A stretch of DNA of 44,217 nt from Methanorbis furvi (GCF_032714615.1 NZ_JAWDKA010000008.1:54505-98721); one strand, 5' to 3'; shown: positions 32,107 through 42,245, counted from the first letter of the stretch. Made by a program: numbers and translations. The notes: generated by a model from the sequence alone, not told the origin.

Positions 32107-32322
32107 GCTCCGCCCACGGAAAAACGGAACACACTGAATTATCACGGAAAAAACATCACGGAGCAGACGTGAACAACACGGAAGAAAAATTATTTTGGAA
32201 TTTTTGTTATGTCCTTGTTTGCTCCATGATCTTTTTTTGTGAAATTTCCGTGCTGCTCACGTCTGCTCCGTGATGTTTTTTTCGTAAAATTTCCGTGTGT
32301 TCTGGTTTTCCGTGGGCGGAGC
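32107..32322. repeat. Family B palindromic element, copy B6 (complete)
   Basis: 216 bp with two full arms of about 75 bases: GCTCCGCCCACGG through CACGGAGCAGACGTGAACAA, and the complementary right arm. The centre starts GAAAAATTATTTTGG and contains TTGTTATGTCCTTG; the same centre is in B7 in the reverse orientation and in the partial B9. It lies 30 bases after the stop of the HTH gene and before dapL. Confidence 0.87.
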
Positions 32323-32409
32323 TGCGAAGCGGTAATCAGACAGCAGACTCAAGCAAACACCACCCTTTCCGTGACTCTTAACTATGTCAAACGCTAACAT
32401 ACTTACATA

Positions 32410-33567
<1,158 letters not shown>

Positions 33568-33568
33568 A

Positions 33569-34870
33569 ATGAAACTCCCGGAATCCCTCGCAATCAAAAG
33601 CGGCCACCTCTACTGCGGCGACGTTGACACTGTTTGGCTCGCCGAAAAGTTCGGCACCCCGCTCTATGTCACCAACGAACGCCATGTGATCAAAAACTAC
33701 CGCCGCTTTGAAGCAGCCCTCAAAAAATACGTCGACAACGTCCAGCTGCTCTACGCCGCAAAAGCAAACGAAAACCCGGTCCTCATCCAGACCCTCGCAC
33801 GCGAAGGTGCAGGTGCTGACGTCTTCTCGCTCGGCGAACTGCGTGCAGCCCTGGAAGGCGGCATGCCAACCGACAAACTGCTCTTCAACGGCAGCTCAAA
33901 GACCCAAGCAGACCTTCGTGCCGCAGTAGAACACGGCATCAGAATCTCGGTTGACTCGGTCGACGAACTTCACCAGCTTGACGCAATCACGCAGGAGCTG
34001 AAAAAACCCATCAAGATCGGATTCCGTGTCAACCCGGAGATCAACGTCCCGACGCACCCAAAAATTGCAACCGGCATCAAAAACAGCAAGTTCGGTATTC
34101 CGGCGGAGATGATTCTTGACGCATACAAACAAGCCCTTGCCTGCAAGTACATCACTCCGGTCGGCATGCACTGTCATATCGGATCCCAGATCCTTGAGAT
34201 CGAACCCTTCGCCATCGCTTGCGGCGTCATTATGAAGGTGGCAAAAGAAATCACCAAACTCGGCGTGAAGCTGGAGTTCGTGGACTTCGGCGGAGGACTC
34301 GGTATTCCCTATCACCGCGGAGAAAACCCGGACGCTGCTCCAACGCCGGAAGAGTATGCAGCAGCCGTTATGCCGGTGTTTGTTGCGGCCTGCAAAGAAG
34401 CAGGAATCTCTCCTGCGTTCTGGGTCGAACCCGGACGCTGGATGGTGGGCGAGTCGACCGTGCTTCTGACCAAGGTCAACTCGGTCAAACGCGTTCACAA
34501 GACCTTCATCAATGTGGACGCAGGATTCAATCTCCTCATCCGCCCGGCGATGTACGACTCCTGGCACGAGGTTGTTGTTGCCAACAAAGCCGACGCTCCC
34601 GCAACAATCACGGCAACGGTTACCGGCCCGATCTGCGAGACCGGCGATATTCTTGCAGCAGACCGGAACCTTCCGGAGACCGTGACCGGTGATATCGTCG
34701 CGGTTCTCGATGCAGGAGCATATGGCTATGCAATGTCTTCGCAGTACAACAGCCGTCCGCGGTGTCCTGAGGTTCTCGTGAACGGCGATAAGGCAGAGCT
34801 GATGCGCCGTGCCGAAACCTATGAGGACATGACGGCAACGGTTGTTTACCCGTCCTGGCACAGGAAATAA
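33569..34870 (+). CDS. lysA: Diaminopimelate decarboxylase
   Basis: 433 residues. It decarboxylates meso-diaminopimelate to L-lysine, using PLP on K65 (YAAKANENP). Fold type III barrel motifs: HCHIGSQI, FVDFGGGLGIPY, and EPGRWMVG in the phosphate-binding region; GPICETGDILAADR and GAYGYAMSSQYNSRPR complete the active site. The gene starts one base after dapL and ends two bases before the rpa gene, so all three are probably co-transcribed. Confidence 0.95.
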   Translation: MKLPESLAIKSGHLYCGDVDTVWLAEKFGTPLYVTNERHVIKNYRRFEAALKKYVDNVQLLYAAKANENPVLIQTLAREGAGADVFSLGELRAALEGGMPTDKLLFNGSSKTQADLRAAVEHGIRISVDSVDELHQLDAITQELKKPIKIGFRVNPEINVPTHPKIATGIKNSKFGIPAEMILDAYKQALACKYITPVGMHCHIGSQILEIEPFAIACGVIMKVAKEITKLGVKLEFVDFGGGLGIPYHRGENPDAAPTPEEYAAAVMPVFVAACKEAGISPAFWVEPGRWMVGESTVLLTKVNSVKRVHKTFINVDAGFNLLIRPAMYDSWHEVVVANKADAPATITATVTGPICETGDILAADRNLPETVTGDIVAVLDAGAYGYAMSSQYNSRPRCPEVLVNGDKAELMRRAETYEDMTATVVYPSWHRK

Positions 34871-34872
34871 TC

Positions 34873-36168
34873 ATGCATTACGCACTTGTCTCTGACCTGC
34901 TGACCAAAGAAGCGTTTGATGAGCGGGTGGAGAACAAGTGTGAGCAGCTTGGCGGCGCAGTTGATGAAGTCTGCGCTGCGATGCTGGTGGTGGAAGAACT
35001 CGGACGAAGCCATATCAGAATTGGCGCGATCAAAACCACTACGACCGCACTCGTATCTTTTTTTGGAAAAATTCTGGAGATAACTCCTCCCCGCGAGTTC
35101 GCCCGCGAGGGCGGGGGAGGGGGAGAGGGCGAGGAGGCTGAGCCGGGACTCGTTGCCTCGATGATTCTTGGAGACCCGACGGGAACCGTGAAGATGACGC
35201 TCTGGGATGCCCAGGCCGCAGCAGTCTCTGAGCTTGAGGTTGGCTCGGTTGTTGAGGTGATTGCAAAGCCGCGTCCCGGATACCGGAACGAGGTGACCTG
35301 CGCTGCTCTCCGGCCCAGTCAGGTACGAATCGTTGAGACGAAACGGCCGCCGAAGTCAGAGATGATGAAGGTCCCGCTCGCAGCAAAAATCCTTTTCATC
35401 GCACCGGTTCGCGAGATTCCCCGCCGCGACGGCTCAACGTCTGAGCTTCTGGAGATAATTGTGGGGGATTCATCCGGGACGGCACGGATTATCACCTGGT
35501 CGCCTGAAGTTTTCGAGGAGCTCGCAGAGGGAATGTCCGTGAGTTTTGCGGGTCTTACCAGAAAAGAGGAGGAGGATGTGGTTGAGTACGTGGCAGGCGA
35601 GGATGTGGTGATTACGCCGCACGATGACATATCTGTCCTCTCGTGCGATGCAGGGGATGTCGTCGAAGGTCAGACCTCTGTTGTTACGGGCGTTGCACTT
35701 TCTGTTTCGCAGGTCAGGACGTTTGTCACCAGACGCGGAAATGAGTCACGCGTGAAAAATGTGAGACTTGGCAGCGAGAACGGCACATCCTTTGTCAATG
35801 TTGCCTGCTGGAATGAGGCTGCGGACGCCGCAGTCGTTGCCGGAGATCTGCTGGAGGTGATCAATGCCCAGGCGAAGCTGAACAAGTACGGCGAGATTGA
35901 GCTGTCGGTCGGGCGCGGTTCGGTTCTGCGGGAACGCGATTGCCATGGAGTTTTTGGAACCGCCGCAGGCATGATCATTCCGCGACCGGAAGGGCTGACG
36001 ATTGATGACGGTACATGCGCCCGGATTCTTTCCGGCGATACCACACTTCCTCCGGCAGCGATGGCGAGAGTTTCCGGGTTGTGCACAAACTCCCGCATCT
36101 TGGTTGAGGAGGCAGAGGTCGAGGAACTTTCGCCGGCCGCCCTTCGCGAGCGGCTTTTGCGGCTCTGA
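34873..36168 (+). CDS. rpa: Replication protein A, three OB folds
   Basis: 431 residues with three similar OB-fold repeats (around 55-165, 165-270 and 275-385), each with a VGDSSGTARIITW-like strand (ILGDPTGTVKMTLWD; GSENGTSFVNVACW). A Gly/Glu-rich linker, REGGGGGEGEEAEP, sits in the first fold. No zinc finger is present, as in the simple methanogen RPAs. It protects single-stranded DNA in replication and repair. It is coupled to lysA and 590 bases from radA, with which it would work. Confidence 0.88.
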   Translation: MHYALVSDLLTKEAFDERVENKCEQLGGAVDEVCAAMLVVEELGRSHIRIGAIKTTTTALVSFFGKILEITPPREFAREGGGGGEGEEAEPGLVASMILGDPTGTVKMTLWDAQAAAVSELEVGSVVEVIAKPRPGYRNEVTCAALRPSQVRIVETKRPPKSEMMKVPLAAKILFIAPVREIPRRDGSTSELLEIIVGDSSGTARIITWSPEVFEELAEGMSVSFAGLTRKEEEDVVEYVAGEDVVITPHDDISVLSCDAGDVVEGQTSVVTGVALSVSQVRTFVTRRGNESRVKNVRLGSENGTSFVNVACWNEAADAAVVAGDLLEVINAQAKLNKYGEIELSVGRGSVLRERDCHGVFGTAAGMIIPRPEGLTIDDGTCARILSGDTTLPPAAMARVSGLCTNSRILVEEAEVEELSPAALRERLLRL

Positions 36169-36172
36169 TTTT

Positions 36173-36358
36173 TCAGAGTCCGACTTTTTCTTTTATTCGC
36201 CGTTTGGCATATGCGGCGAATGCGTCGCGGCATTCCGGGGAGGAGAGGAAGTCGTAGGCGACCTGTTCGATGACGGGGCCGATCACCGGATTTTTTGCGA
36301 GATCTCCTGCTGCGCTGAGTAGTGCGGATTTGAAGGATGCGTCGTTGGTTTCTGGCAT
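36173..36358 (-). CDS. Small helical protein of unknown function (61 aa)
   Basis: MPETNDASFKSALLSAAGDL is followed by KNPVIGPVIEQVAYDFLSSP and a basic end, YAKRRIKEKVGL. It converges with rpa, only 4 bases away. Codon use and composition look coding and the product is soluble and helical. Probably real, but unassigned. Confidence 0.5.
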   Translation of the reverse strand: MPETNDASFKSALLSAAGDLAKNPVIGPVIEQVAYDFLSSPECRDAFAAYAKRRIKEKVGL

Positions 36359-36437
36359 GTGTTAGGGTGGGATGAGATTGCATATGAGGGTATGGATGGT
36401 GACTATTTTGCGTGCTTGGTCGCGGTTGCGCTTTGTT

Positions 36438-36651
36438 GCTCCGCCCACGGAAAATCGGAATACGCGGAAAAACGCACGGAAAAACATCACGGAGCAGACG
36501 TGAACATCACGGAAATTTCACAAAAAAAGATCATAGAGCAAACAAGGACATAACAAAAATTCCAAAATAATTTTTCTTTCGTGTTGTTCACGTCTGCTCC
36601 GTGATGTTTTTCTGTGAAACTCCGTGTTTTCCGATTTTCCGTGGGCGGAGC
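36438..36651. repeat. Family B palindromic element, copy B7 (complete)
   Basis: 214 bp with both full arms between GCTCCGCCCACGG and CCGTGGGCGGAGC. The centre (about 36527-36580) is the reverse complement of that of B6, so the same element has been inserted in the other direction. It occupies the divergent space between the 61-residue gene and the radA promoter. Confidence 0.87.
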
Positions 36652-36716
36652 TGACCAATCCCCAACAGTGTTTACCAATAAACGAATGTATGATCAAAGC
36701 TGATGAAGACAAAAAG

Positions 36717-36752
36717 GAGCACTTTCACCCCACGCGGTCTGGGGTTTATATG
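36717..36752 (+). promoter_or_regulatory. radA promoter with conserved 20-base upstream box
   Basis: The box GAGCACTTTCACCCCACGCG (36717-36736) is followed after 8 bases by TATA element TTTATATG (36745-36752). The predicted start is near 36775, with a leader of about 37 bases that carries AAAGGAG before the ATG. The identical box at 29035 suggests a shared regulator or a conserved BRE-extended promoter. Confidence 0.55.
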
Positions 36753-36811
36753 CCGGTCTGTCGATGTTAATAGTATATCTCAACAACATCAAAGAAAGGA
36801 GAAAAGAAGAT

Positions 36812-37804
36812 ATGACAGCAACTGATATTGAGGACATCCCGGGCGTTGGACCGGCAACTGCCGACCGCCTTCGCGAGGCAGGCTACATCACTGTTGAAAG
36901 CATTGCAACCGCAGCACCGGTTGACCTCTCCGAGGCAGCAGAGATCGGTGAGTCAACGGCAAAAAAGATCATCAAAGCCGCACGCGAGATCGCAGATATC
37001 GGCGGGTTCAAAACCGGAACTGATGTTCTTGCACGCCGTCAGGAGATTCTCAAGCTCAGTACATTTGTTCCTGAGGTGGACGAGCTTTTAGGCGGCGGCA
37101 TTGAGACGCAGGCGATCACCGAGTTCTATGGCGAGTTCGGTTCCGGAAAGTCGCAGATTGTTCACCAGCTTGCGGTGAACTGCCAGCTTCCCCGCGAGGT
37201 CGGCGGTCTTGGCGGCAGCTGTCTGTATATTGATACGGAAAATACCTTCCGCCCTGAACGTATCGAACAGATGGTCGCTGGTCTTGAGTTCGAGAAGCCG
37301 CTTCCCGAAGGCTATGAGATTCCGAGCGTCGAAGATTTCCTCGCAAACATCCATGTTGCCCGCGCTCACAGCTCAGATCATCAGATGCTGTTGATCGACT
37401 CGGCACGCGATCTTTCAAATGAGTTGAAGGACAGCGATATGCCGGTAAAGCTGATCATTGTTGACTCCCTGACCGGTCTCTTCCGTGCAGAGTATGCCGG
37501 CCGCGGAACCCTTGCAGGCCGTCAGCAGAAGCTGAACCGTCACCTGCACGACCTCTTCAAGCTGGTGGACGATCTGAATGCGGTTGCGATTGTGACAAAT
37601 CAGGTCATGTCAAACCCGGGCGTCTTCTTCGGCGACCCGACCAAACCGATCGGCGGAAACATCGTCGGCCACTCGGCGACGTTCAGACTGTATCTGCGCA
37701 AAAGCAAGGCAGGCAAACGTATCGCAAGACTCGTGGACAGCCCGAACCTTCCTGAAGGAGAGGCGACGTTTATGGTCGAAACTGCAGGTATCAAACCCTG
37801 CTGA
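36812..37804 (+). CDS. radA: DNA repair and recombination protein RadA
   Basis: 330 residues from the ATG at [11 protein letters not shown]. Archaeal recombinase that forms filaments on single-stranded DNA and exchanges strands. The helix-hairpin-helix [18 protein letters not shown] (8-25) is the N-terminal domain. Walker A is GEFGSGKSQ (107-115), followed by [14 protein letters not shown], and Walker B in [16 protein letters not shown]. The DNA-binding loop carries NQVMSNPG. The upstream frame from a different ATG adds 16 residues that do not belong to RadA; AAAGGAG precedes the chosen start. Confidence 0.97.
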   Translation: MTATDIEDIPGVGPATADRLREAGYITVESIATAAPVDLSEAAEIGESTAKKIIKAAREIADIGGFKTGTDVLARRQEILKLSTFVPEVDELLGGGIETQAITEFYGEFGSGKSQIVHQLAVNCQLPREVGGLGGSCLYIDTENTFRPERIEQMVAGLEFEKPLPEGYEIPSVEDFLANIHVARAHSSDHQMLLIDSARDLSNELKDSDMPVKLIIVDSLTGLFRAEYAGRGTLAGRQQKLNRHLHDLFKLVDDLNAVAIVTNQVMSNPGVFFGDPTKPIGGNIVGHSATFRLYLRKSKAGKRIARLVDSPNLPEGEATFMVETAGIKPC

Positions 37805-37858
37805 AGAGTCCTGTGGGATTATCTCAATACTTTTTTTGGAAATTGGATAAAAGAGAAC

Positions 37859-38152
37859 TTAGTCCTTCTGAAGAAGACCGAGAGCAGCATAACGGGCAAC
37901 AAGCTCATCATATCCGATTACGCAGGAGATCATCTCAAGAAACTCATCTTTGGAAAGATGCATCTCTTTTGACATCCATGCGAGTAAATCCCCCGTAATC
38001 TCTTGTTTATTGTGACTGAGATATGTTTTCACTCCCGATGGTTTTCCATTCATATAAAATTCATACCTGCAGTGATTCGTATTTCCCGATAGTTTTTGAA
38101 ACCCTTTCTTTTCCAGAGCCGCAGACACTTTTTTTGCTTTGAACACTGCCAT
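37859..38152 (-). CDS. hicA: HicA-like toxin
   Basis: 97 residues. The opening AKKVSAALEKKGFQKLSGNT, then NHCRYEFY, is the HicA/YcfA double-stranded-RNA-binding pattern, with the catalytic-type His in SGNTNH. It is longer than classical HicA (about 60), with an extra helical C-terminus (DEFLEMISCVIGYDELVARY). HicA toxins cut mRNA. It is the second gene of a two-gene unit; the antitoxin gene ends 12 bases upstream. Confidence 0.72.
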   Translation of the reverse strand: MAVFKAKKVSAALEKKGFQKLSGNTNHCRYEFYMNGKPSGVKTYLSHNKQEITGDLLAWMSKEMHLSKDEFLEMISCVIGYDELVARYAALGLLQKD

Positions 38153-38164
38153 TTGGAATTACCA

Positions 38165-38593
38165 CTAGATTACTGACTGTAACATCTCAGCACGTTTTTT
38201 TGCCAATGGATGAACCTGATTTTCCGGATTTGTGTAAATTGCATAATCCTCCTCAAACATGCGACGGCCTTCTTCCAAACCATCAGCAATTGAGTTACAT
38301 GATATGAGGAAAGAGAACTCTTCATTTGCAAGAACATATGAATTATCCTCCTGAATCATCATTTTCAGGATAATTGGCTGTTTAAGCTTTTTTAACTCCC
38401 CGTTTACATAGACTGTGTGGAGAAACACCACTCCCTGCTCATCTCCTTTGTCCCCTGCGTCAACTGTATCGAGCAGAACATTCAGTACATCATCATAGGT
38501 CTGATTGCCGCGTTTTCTGGAGCAGACACGCTCTTTAATGTGCGCTGAGACGGTGATGCTCGTTTTTTGCGGCCTCTGATCCATCGTCTGCAT
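38165..38593 (-). CDS. hicB: HicB-like antitoxin with ribbon-helix-helix start
   Basis: 142 residues. The N-terminal TSITVSAHIKERVCSRKRGN and TYDDVLNVLLDTVD resemble a ribbon-helix-helix DNA-binding region. The C-terminal half (KMMIQEDNSYVLANEEFSFL, IADGLEEGRRMFEEDYAIY) resembles the partial-RNaseH fold of HicB. In the usual hicAB order the toxin comes first; here the antitoxin does. It starts opposite the pgp promoter. The start codon is not resolved (ATG at 38593 or 38584). Confidence 0.65.
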   Translation of the reverse strand: MQTMDQRPQKTSITVSAHIKERVCSRKRGNQTYDDVLNVLLDTVDAGDKGDEQGVVFLHTVYVNGELKKLKQPIILKMMIQEDNSYVLANEEFSFLISCNSIADGLEEGRRMFEEDYAIYTNPENQVHPLAKKRAEMLQSVI

Positions 38594-38681
38594 AGTAATC
38601 AGATAATGGGGGAGTTGAGATAATAGGTTTTGTTGTCAATGACCCTCCACCCATTTTTGTGTCCTGACCATCATCCGGCAG

Positions 38682-38691
38682 AGAATAAATA
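38682..38691 (+). promoter_or_regulatory. TATA box of pgp, probably leaderless
   Basis: AGAATAAATA, centred about 28 bases before the pgp ATG at 38715. The transcript should start at the ATG itself, and there is no ribosome binding site. A second AT-rich stretch, AAATATATTTTTC, lies directly before the ATG. Confidence 0.45.
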
Positions 38692-38714
38692 CTGCCGACC
38701 CAAATATATTTTTC

Positions 38715-39398
38715 ATGCTCAAAGCCTTCATCACCGACATCGACGGAACCCTCACTGACGATCGACGTCGTCTTTCTACCCGTGCGGTTGAAGAGATCCG
38801 CAGAGTTGTGGATGCAGGCATTCCGGTAGTTCTCGCATCCGGCAACACCCTCTGTTTTATTGATGCGCTTTCCAAAATGATCGGAACCGAAGGCGACGTG
38901 ATCGCAGAAAACGGCGGGGTTTACCGTCACGGCTATACCGGAGACCGCCACTCTGCCGGAGATCGCGAACTCTGTTTTGCCGCATATAAGCGAATCATCG
39001 ACACATTCCAGCCGAAAGGTGAGGAGCTTCGTCTCTACAGCAATGACTACCGGTACTCAGACGTCGCATTCGCCCGCGACGCTGATGTGAACGAAATACA
39101 AAAACTGCTTGCAGATATGCCGGTGCAGGTAGTTGACACCGGATTTGCCATTCATCTCCAGTCAGAAGGACTCTCCAAAGGTGCGGCTCTTGAAAAACTC
39201 GCAGAGCTGATGGGACTTACACCCGCAGATTTTCTTGCCGCAGGAGATTCAATCAACGATGTCTCGATGCTGAAGATCTCAGGCACCGGAGTTGTTCCGG
39301 CAAACGCAAGTCCTGAAGCGCGAGCTGCTGCTGACTGTGTCATGAGTAAACCGTTCGGCGAAGGAACAGCTGACGCTCTTGCCAGATACTTCCCCTGA
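38715..39398 (+). CDS. pgp: Phosphoglycolate phosphatase, archaeal HAD type
   Basis: 227 residues. A HAD-IIB phosphatase. Motif I is FITDIDGTLTDD (6-17) with the nucleophile and acid aspartates. Motif II is VVLASGN, and motif IV is LAAGDSINDVSML (about 175-187) with both magnesium-binding Asp residues. The cap domain between them is the small type found in archaeal phosphoglycolate phosphatases (Thermoplasma TA0175 group). The exact substrate is inferred from this family. Confidence 0.9.
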   Translation: MLKAFITDIDGTLTDDRRRLSTRAVEEIRRVVDAGIPVVLASGNTLCFIDALSKMIGTEGDVIAENGGVYRHGYTGDRHSAGDRELCFAAYKRIIDTFQPKGEELRLYSNDYRYSDVAFARDADVNEIQKLLADMPVQVVDTGFAIHLQSEGLSKGAALEKLAELMGLTPADFLAAGDSINDVSMLKISGTGVVPANASPEARAAADCVMSKPFGEGTADALARYFP

Positions 39399-39463
39399 AA
39401 AAATCATGAAGAGATTCTCCAACAGATCTGTGGAGAAAATACTATTTTTGAAAATTTTCTGCT

Positions 39464-39715
39464 TTACCGCAGCATATACCGGTCAACGACAATAAAGTCG
39501 GTGATATCTTTTACCGCCTCAAACGGCAGCGTGATAGCTTCGCCGTCAAGTTTGTAGCCGGATGTGTCAAACATCTGGTCAGGGCGCACTAAAAGATTCA
39601 GCAGCTGCCCGGTCGCACTGTCAAAAGTAATGTTCTTGATCTGACCGATAATTTTTCCATCAGTGCTCATCACTCTCTTTTTCCGGATAGAATGGGTAAA
39701 CTGCTCGCTCTTCAT
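39464..39715 (-). CDS. PRC-barrel domain protein
   Basis: 83 residues from the ATG at MKSEQFTHSIRKKRV. The pattern KRVMSTDGKIIGQIKNITFD, then TGQLLNLLVRP and LPFEAVKDITDFIVVD, is the small beta-barrel PRC domain found alone in methanogens. In bacteria such domains bind RNA or photosynthetic proteins; in archaea the role is unknown. An upstream in-frame ATG at 39778 adds 21 residues unlike the family. Confidence 0.82.
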   Translation of the reverse strand: MKSEQFTHSIRKKRVMSTDGKIIGQIKNITFDSATGQLLNLLVRPDQMFDTSGYKLDGEAITLPFEAVKDITDFIVVDRYMLR

Positions 39716-39806
39716 TGTAATCAGTAGTTTTGTATTGAGGACGAAAGTATTTATCCGTTTTGAATGTACTGGCTTCACCTCTTATGTTCTGCTCCGCCGC
39801 TTCGTA

Positions 39807-40064
39807 GCTCCGCCCACGGAAGACACTGAACACACGGAAAAACATCACGGAGCAGACGTGAACATCACGGAAATGAATTATTGTAATATCACAAAATATT
39901 TTATTGGTTTTGTTTCGGAAATTTTTCTGGAAAAATTATCGCAGAAATATTTTCATGACATAAAAAAATAAAAAAAATATTTTCAAATTCCGTGTTGTTC
40001 ACGTCTGCTCCGTGTTGTTTTTTTCCGTGAAGCTCCGTGTTTTCTGATTTTCCGTGGGCGGAGC
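39807..40064. repeat. Family B palindromic element, copy B8
   Basis: 258 bp; both full arms, with GAGCAGACGTGAACATCACGG on the left and its counterpart on the right. The AT-rich centre (about 39875-39990) is longer than, and different from, the centres of the other copies. A second partial copy of the first end (CTGCTCCGCC) precedes it at 39789. It ends 28 bases from the stop of the CBS gene. Confidence 0.84.
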
Positions 40065-40092
40065 TACGAAACGAAGGAGCGACGAAATAATT

Positions 40093-40971
40093 TCAAAGAG
40101 TCGGAAACACCCGAATAATATCCGAATGCGTGAGAATACCGATCGGCTTCTCCTCCTCCATCACAATAACCCGGCCGATATCCTGCTCCTTAAACCTGCG
40201 GATGACCTCATACAGCCGCATATCTCCTGGAATTGTCACCACATTGCGCACCATAATCTCGCCAACGGACGCCTCCATCAAAACTCCGCGATCGATTGCC
40301 GCAACAATATCGGTCTGCGTAACAATTCCCAGCAGCTGACCGTTTTCAATAACCGGAGCGCCGTGAATCCTCCGCTGCAATAGCGTCTTCATCGCATACG
40401 CGATCGTCATATCAGTCTCAAGAGCGACGAGAGGAGTTGTCATATACTCTCTGATCGCAAGTTTTGGAAGAGAGGTCATCTCTGAAGTTGAGATCAACAG
40501 AGCGCTGTTGATCTCATCCTTTCCAAAGACCTCTCCTTTGATCAGCAGCTTGTTGACCGGCGTTGGACCGATCGTTACTTTGTCACCAACCTCAAACACT
40601 CTGACATTGCCGATAACCTTGATCAGCGCATGACAGAGGTCAGCGTGCGTGAGCGTAGTGAAATCGATCTCATTCACCCGCACGCCCTCCGTGATCTCTC
40701 CATTGCGTAAAATGGCGACCTCGCTCTCCGAGTCGTCAGCGGTTACATGCAACTCGGTGTAGGCGCGGGAGGTTGGATGATACCCTCCTTTGGGTCCGGG
40801 AACGCCGTCCACCAGACCCAGCGCTTTGAGCGCCTGCATCTGATTGCGCACCGTTCCGGGATTACGCTTGATGATATCAGCTATTTCTTCTCCTTTTATC
40901 GGATGCGAATATTGATGATAAAGCGAGATAAGAGTAATAAGGATATCTTTTTGGATCAGTGACAAATCCAT
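40093..40971 (-). CDS. CBS-domain regulator with N-terminal HTH
   Basis: 292 residues. N-terminal winged helix (about 1-65; IKGEEIADIIKRNPGTVRNQMQALKALGLVDG), a middle region of about 100 residues that may sense a ligand, then two CBS domains (YMTTPLVALETDMTIAYAMK... about 170-225, and IMVRNVVTIPGDMRLYEVIRRF about 235-290). CBS pairs bind AMP, ATP or SAM; with the HTH this is a metabolite-sensing transcription regulator common in methanogens. It is divergent from nog1, and both seem to use one TATA box. Confidence 0.88.
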   Translation of the reverse strand: MDLSLIQKDILITLISLYHQYSHPIKGEEIADIIKRNPGTVRNQMQALKALGLVDGVPGPKGGYHPTSRAYTELHVTADDSESEVAILRNGEITEGVRVNEIDFTTLTHADLCHALIKVIGNVRVFEVGDKVTIGPTPVNKLLIKGEVFGKDEINSALLISTSEMTSLPKLAIREYMTTPLVALETDMTIAYAMKTLLQRRIHGAPVIENGQLLGIVTQTDIVAAIDRGVLMEASVGEIMVRNVVTIPGDMRLYEVIRRFKEQDIGRVIVMEEEKPIGILTHSDIIRVFPTL

Positions 40972-40993
40972 ACTGATTGTTCAGAGCGCCACC

Positions 40994-41001
40994 CTAATAA
41001 A
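40994..41001. promoter_or_regulatory. TATA box equidistant from two divergent genes
   Basis: CTAATAAA, centred at 40997-40998. The CBS-regulator ATG begins at 40971 and the nog1 ATG at 41024, each about 26.5 bases away. In archaea this is the spacing from TATA to transcript start, so both genes would make leaderless transcripts from one TATA element. Confidence 0.45.
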
Positions 41002-41023
41002 GAAATCGAGTGATTCAACGAAA

Positions 41024-42049
41024 ATGTATTTTGATAATATCCCCACCGTCCCCACCGCCGAGGAGCTTCTGGACCGCAGCTTCCGTCGTGCTGCAAAAAA
41101 GATGCAGGAAAAAAGCGGCAATAAAAACCGGGCAAACGAGGACTTCGTTCGTGCCATCACCCAGGCGACCCATGATAAACTGGTAAGCATTATTCAGAGT
41201 TTCCCCGAGTTTGAACAGCTGCCGCCATTTTATCGCGATTTGTGCGACATTCTGTTTGGCATGGATAATCTCCGCCAGGCTCTTGGGATGGTCGGCTGGG
41301 CTGCGAAGAATGTGCGTGATGTGGGAAAAGGCATCTCCCGCGGAATGCGGCGTGCGGATACGCTGACGGAACGCAGGCGTGCGGTCGCGCGAATTGCATC
41401 CATTGTGCACCGCGCGGATGAGGCTCTTCGCTATTTGAATGATGTGAGAAATGTGCTTCGGAAACTGCCGGTGATCAGTCCTGAGGAGTTTACGATTGTG
41501 GTCGCGGGCTATCCGAATGTCGGCAAGTCGTCGTTCATTCGTCTGGTTTCAAGTGCAGAACCCGAGATTGCGTCGTATCCGTTTACAACGAAGGGAGTCA
41601 TTGTAGGCCACCGGAATGCGGAACGAAGAAGACGCATTCAGTTTATCGATACGCCGGGTCTTCTTGACCGGACTGACGAGGAGCGGAATGTGATTGAGAA
41701 GCAGGCACTGAATGCTCTGGTGTATGTTGCGGATCTGGTGCTGTTTGTGATTGATGCGAGCGAGCACTGCGGGTACTCGGTTGAGGCACAGCAGAAGCTT
41801 CGCGAGGAGATTGCAGGAATTGTGACGGTTCCGATGATTACGGTTGTGAACAAGGCAGATCTGAAAAAGTCCGAGGAGCGTTTTAATATGTCGACGGTTT
41901 CGGGCGAGGGAGTGGAGGAGGTTCTTGCTGAGCTTCTCCGCTTGCGCGGCGAGCTGATGCAGGATGAGGTTATTGATATCCGCAGCGAGCTGCCGATGCC
42001 TGAGATGAAACGCCGCGGCGGTCGTACTGAGCCAAAGACCGATTACTAA
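41024..42049 (+). CDS. nog1: NOG1-family GTPase
   Basis: 341 residues. The helical NOG1 N-terminal bundle (about 1-155; FRRAAKKMQEKSGNKNRANE) precedes the GTPase domain: G1 GYPNVGKSS (about 163-171), G3 DTPG (about 208), and G4 NKAD (about 276). In eukaryotes Nog1 works in 60S ribosome biogenesis; the archaeal form is expected to act on the large subunit. The C-terminal extension of the eukaryotic protein is missing, as in other archaea. Confidence 0.94.
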   Translation: MYFDNIPTVPTAEELLDRSFRRAAKKMQEKSGNKNRANEDFVRAITQATHDKLVSIIQSFPEFEQLPPFYRDLCDILFGMDNLRQALGMVGWAAKNVRDVGKGISRGMRRADTLTERRRAVARIASIVHRADEALRYLNDVRNVLRKLPVISPEEFTIVVAGYPNVGKSSFIRLVSSAEPEIASYPFTTKGVIVGHRNAERRRRIQFIDTPGLLDRTDEERNVIEKQALNALVYVADLVLFVIDASEHCGYSVEAQQKLREEIAGIVTVPMITVVNKADLKKSEERFNMSTVSGEGVEEVLAELLRLRGELMQDEVIDIRSELPMPEMKRRGGRTEPKTDY

Positions 42050-42060
42050 TTTTTTTTTTT

Positions 42061-42238
42061 GAAACGCGAATAGCACGAATAGCGCGAATAAAAAAATCGC
42101 CAATGGCGATTTTTCAATAAAATGAAAATTTCGATTTTTCGATACTTCTCTGAATGAATAGATCTGCTTCAAAAAAATAATTTTAGTAGTTTTGAAAAAT
42201 CGCCATTGGCGATTTTTTATTCGCGCTATTCGCGTTTC
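42061..42238. repeat. Family A intergenic inverted repeat, copy A3
   Basis: Starts GAAACGCGAATAGCACGAA and ends ATTCGCGCTATTCGCGTTTC. The inner hairpins AATCGCCAATGGCGATTT (left) and AATCGCCATTGGCGATTT (right) are each followed by a T-run on their strand. It is the cleanest copy, 178 bp. It fills the gap between convergent genes and probably terminates both. Confidence 0.8.
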
Positions 42239-42245
42239 AAAAAAA

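Noticed and set aside
33896-34861. Minus-strand frame of 321 codons opposite lysA
   Set aside because: It is antisense to LysA with all motifs intact; the product is Cys/His-rich and unlike any protein.
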